A DNA stretch of 64,000 nt, from contig VXVC01000004.1 in assembly GCA_009836625.1 (NCBI GenBank), positions 1,015,037 to 1,079,036 on the forward strand, read 5' to 3'. Every line of letters begins with the position of its first letter. The first letter of the stretch is position 1. Below the pieces are notes generated by a model that searched no databases, was not told the DNA's origin, and saw only the letters and a list, made by a program, of their open reading frames with translations. Both the position numbers and the translations under genes were made by a program. The stretch comes from Holophagales bacterium (GTDB taxonomy: Bacteria > Acidobacteriota > Thermoanaerobaculia > Multivoradales > Multivoraceae). Positions 63,412 to 64,000 of this stretch are shown here, piece by piece.

Positions 63412-63914
63412 ATGCCGCCAACCTACGCCTGGTCCTCGACACCAACCAAATCGTCGGTGCCGGTTCTCGCTGGCTAGTGTCCGGACCCGGCTACGCCTCT
63501 TCCAACCTGCACGTCCGGCTACTGCGCCTGACTGCCACAGAACACACCGGCCTGTACTGCGACGAGATCATCGACGAGTACTTGGAGAAGCTACTCGATC
63601 GCAACCACCCGCCGGACCGGGCAGCGCGGTTGATCACTTACATACTCGGCGCCTTCGACGATGTCCAACTCGTCACGACACGAGCACCGGTGCGCCCTTG
63701 CGATCCAGATGACGAAGTCTTCCTGCTTTGCGCAATCGACGGAGACGCCCACTATCTAGTCTCCGAGGACGGTGATCTGCTGGATCTCGCCGACGAGTAT
63801 GAGCATCCCACCATCGCTCAATGCGACGCCGTGCTTAGCGACCTTGAATCCAGGCAGAACTCTGACCCCTCGGGCAAAACTGGCAACGCCGAGCCCTCTG
63901 GGTTCAATGGCTAG
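63399..63914 (+). CDS. PIN-domain protein (VapC/COG1569-like), overlapping the restriction gene
   Basis: A 171-residue protein from GTG 63399, 13 bases inside the helicase-nuclease gene. Conserved acidic residues of a PIN nuclease are visible: LVLDTNQIVGAG, CDEIIDEYLEKL, RPCDPDDEVFLLCA and GDAHYLVSEDGDLLD. Families like this act as the toxin of toxin-antitoxin pairs, yet no antitoxin gene precedes it; an antitoxin could lie to the right of the window, or the restriction pair itself may control it. A shortish tail (residues 150-171) is unstructured. Bases 63915-64000 hold no recognisable gene. Confidence 0.82.
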   Translation: MEALNAANLRLVLDTNQIVGAGSRWLVSGPGYASSNLHVRLLRLTATEHTGLYCDEIIDEYLEKLLDRNHPPDRAARLITYILGAFDDVQLVTTRAPVRPCDPDDEVFLLCAIDGDAHYLVSEDGDLLDLADEYEHPTIAQCDAVLSDLESRQNSDPSGKTGNAEPSGFNG

Positions 63915-64000
63915 TCTGCGGGGCGGTTCATCCGGACAACACCGGTCGGGACCTACGCATCGAGCTCGGGCTCGGACTCCGTCCGGGCCAATGAACCGAG

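Noticed and set aside
1..64000. tRNA, rRNA, CRISPR arrays, insertion sequences and prophage genes
   Set aside because: No T-loop-like GGTTCGAATCC context outside genes, no regularly spaced repeats and no transposase or integrase motifs were seen.

Overview
This window is a gene-dense stretch of a high-GC bacterial chromosome with many GTG starts, 4-nt start/stop overlaps and almost no mobile DNA. The gene content points to an Acidobacteriota-like, free-living, secretion-rich heterotroph. It includes a GWxTD/VWFA-related secreted protein, PQQ-type propellers, secreted proteins starting with a GHPDLQGVW-type motif, golvesin-like domains and an ABC permease fused to an M1-like domain. This lineage call is inference from family distribution; no rRNA or marker gene is present. 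No tRNA, rRNA, IS element, prophage or CRISPR array was seen.

Layout. 1-8.7 kb: a reverse-strand operon (cupin, PQQ-like propeller, AddB-like nuclease running off the left edge), a small membrane protein, a double NTF2-like protein, a sulfatase, an Asp/Glu racemase, and a c-type cytochrome/copper monooxygenase-like protein with an EF-hand-like tail. 8.9-23.2 kb: a six-gene forward operon that combines ABC and RND transport parts. Its order is ABC ATPase, ABC permease fused to a degenerate M1 peptidase and a golvesin-like domain, RND adaptor lipoprotein, RND pump, a 1605-residue RND pump fused to an ABC ATPase, and a second ABC permease. This is the most unusual locus in the window. 23.3-24.0 kb: a VapBC-type toxin-antitoxin pair. 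24-30.3 kb: secreted proteins, an MFS exporter, an R2-like ligand-binding oxidase, a phosphodiesterase, then a 400-bp structured non-coding stretch and a small secreted protein with a strong terminator. 30.3-33.7 kb: a CbbQ/CbbO (NorQ/NorD)-type AAA+/VWA chaperone pair and pterin dehydratase. 33.8-43 kb: luciferase-like monooxygenase, two duplicated secreted proteins, the GWxTD-VWFA protein, an O-antigen ligase-like protein, an amidase and a zinc alcohol dehydrogenase. 43-47 kb: PDZ protein with a tandem repeat, HpaI-type aldolase, M42 aminopeptidase and isoprenyl transferase. 47-52.4 kb: an outer-membrane barrel-like protein, TrkA-TrkH potassium uptake and a gluconolactonase. 52.4-55.8 kb: PhoD-like phosphatase, SDR dehydrogenase and aminotransferase. 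55.9-64 kb: a defence island with a low-GC duplicated lipoprotein, a Type III-like methyltransferase and helicase-nuclease, and a PIN-domain protein overlapping the nuclease gene.

How the parts work together. In the 8.9-23.2 kb operon, translational coupling and paralogy of the two ATPase domains suggest one composite export machine, with the adaptor linking both energy systems. No TolC-like outer-membrane channel is encoded beside it. A second window-wide signal is a TANNNT hexamer lying 6-10 bases before the start codon of eleven genes, usually with no ribosome binding site between them. This indicates widespread leaderless transcription. It also settles several starts, and in vapBC the hexamer overlaps a palindromic operator.
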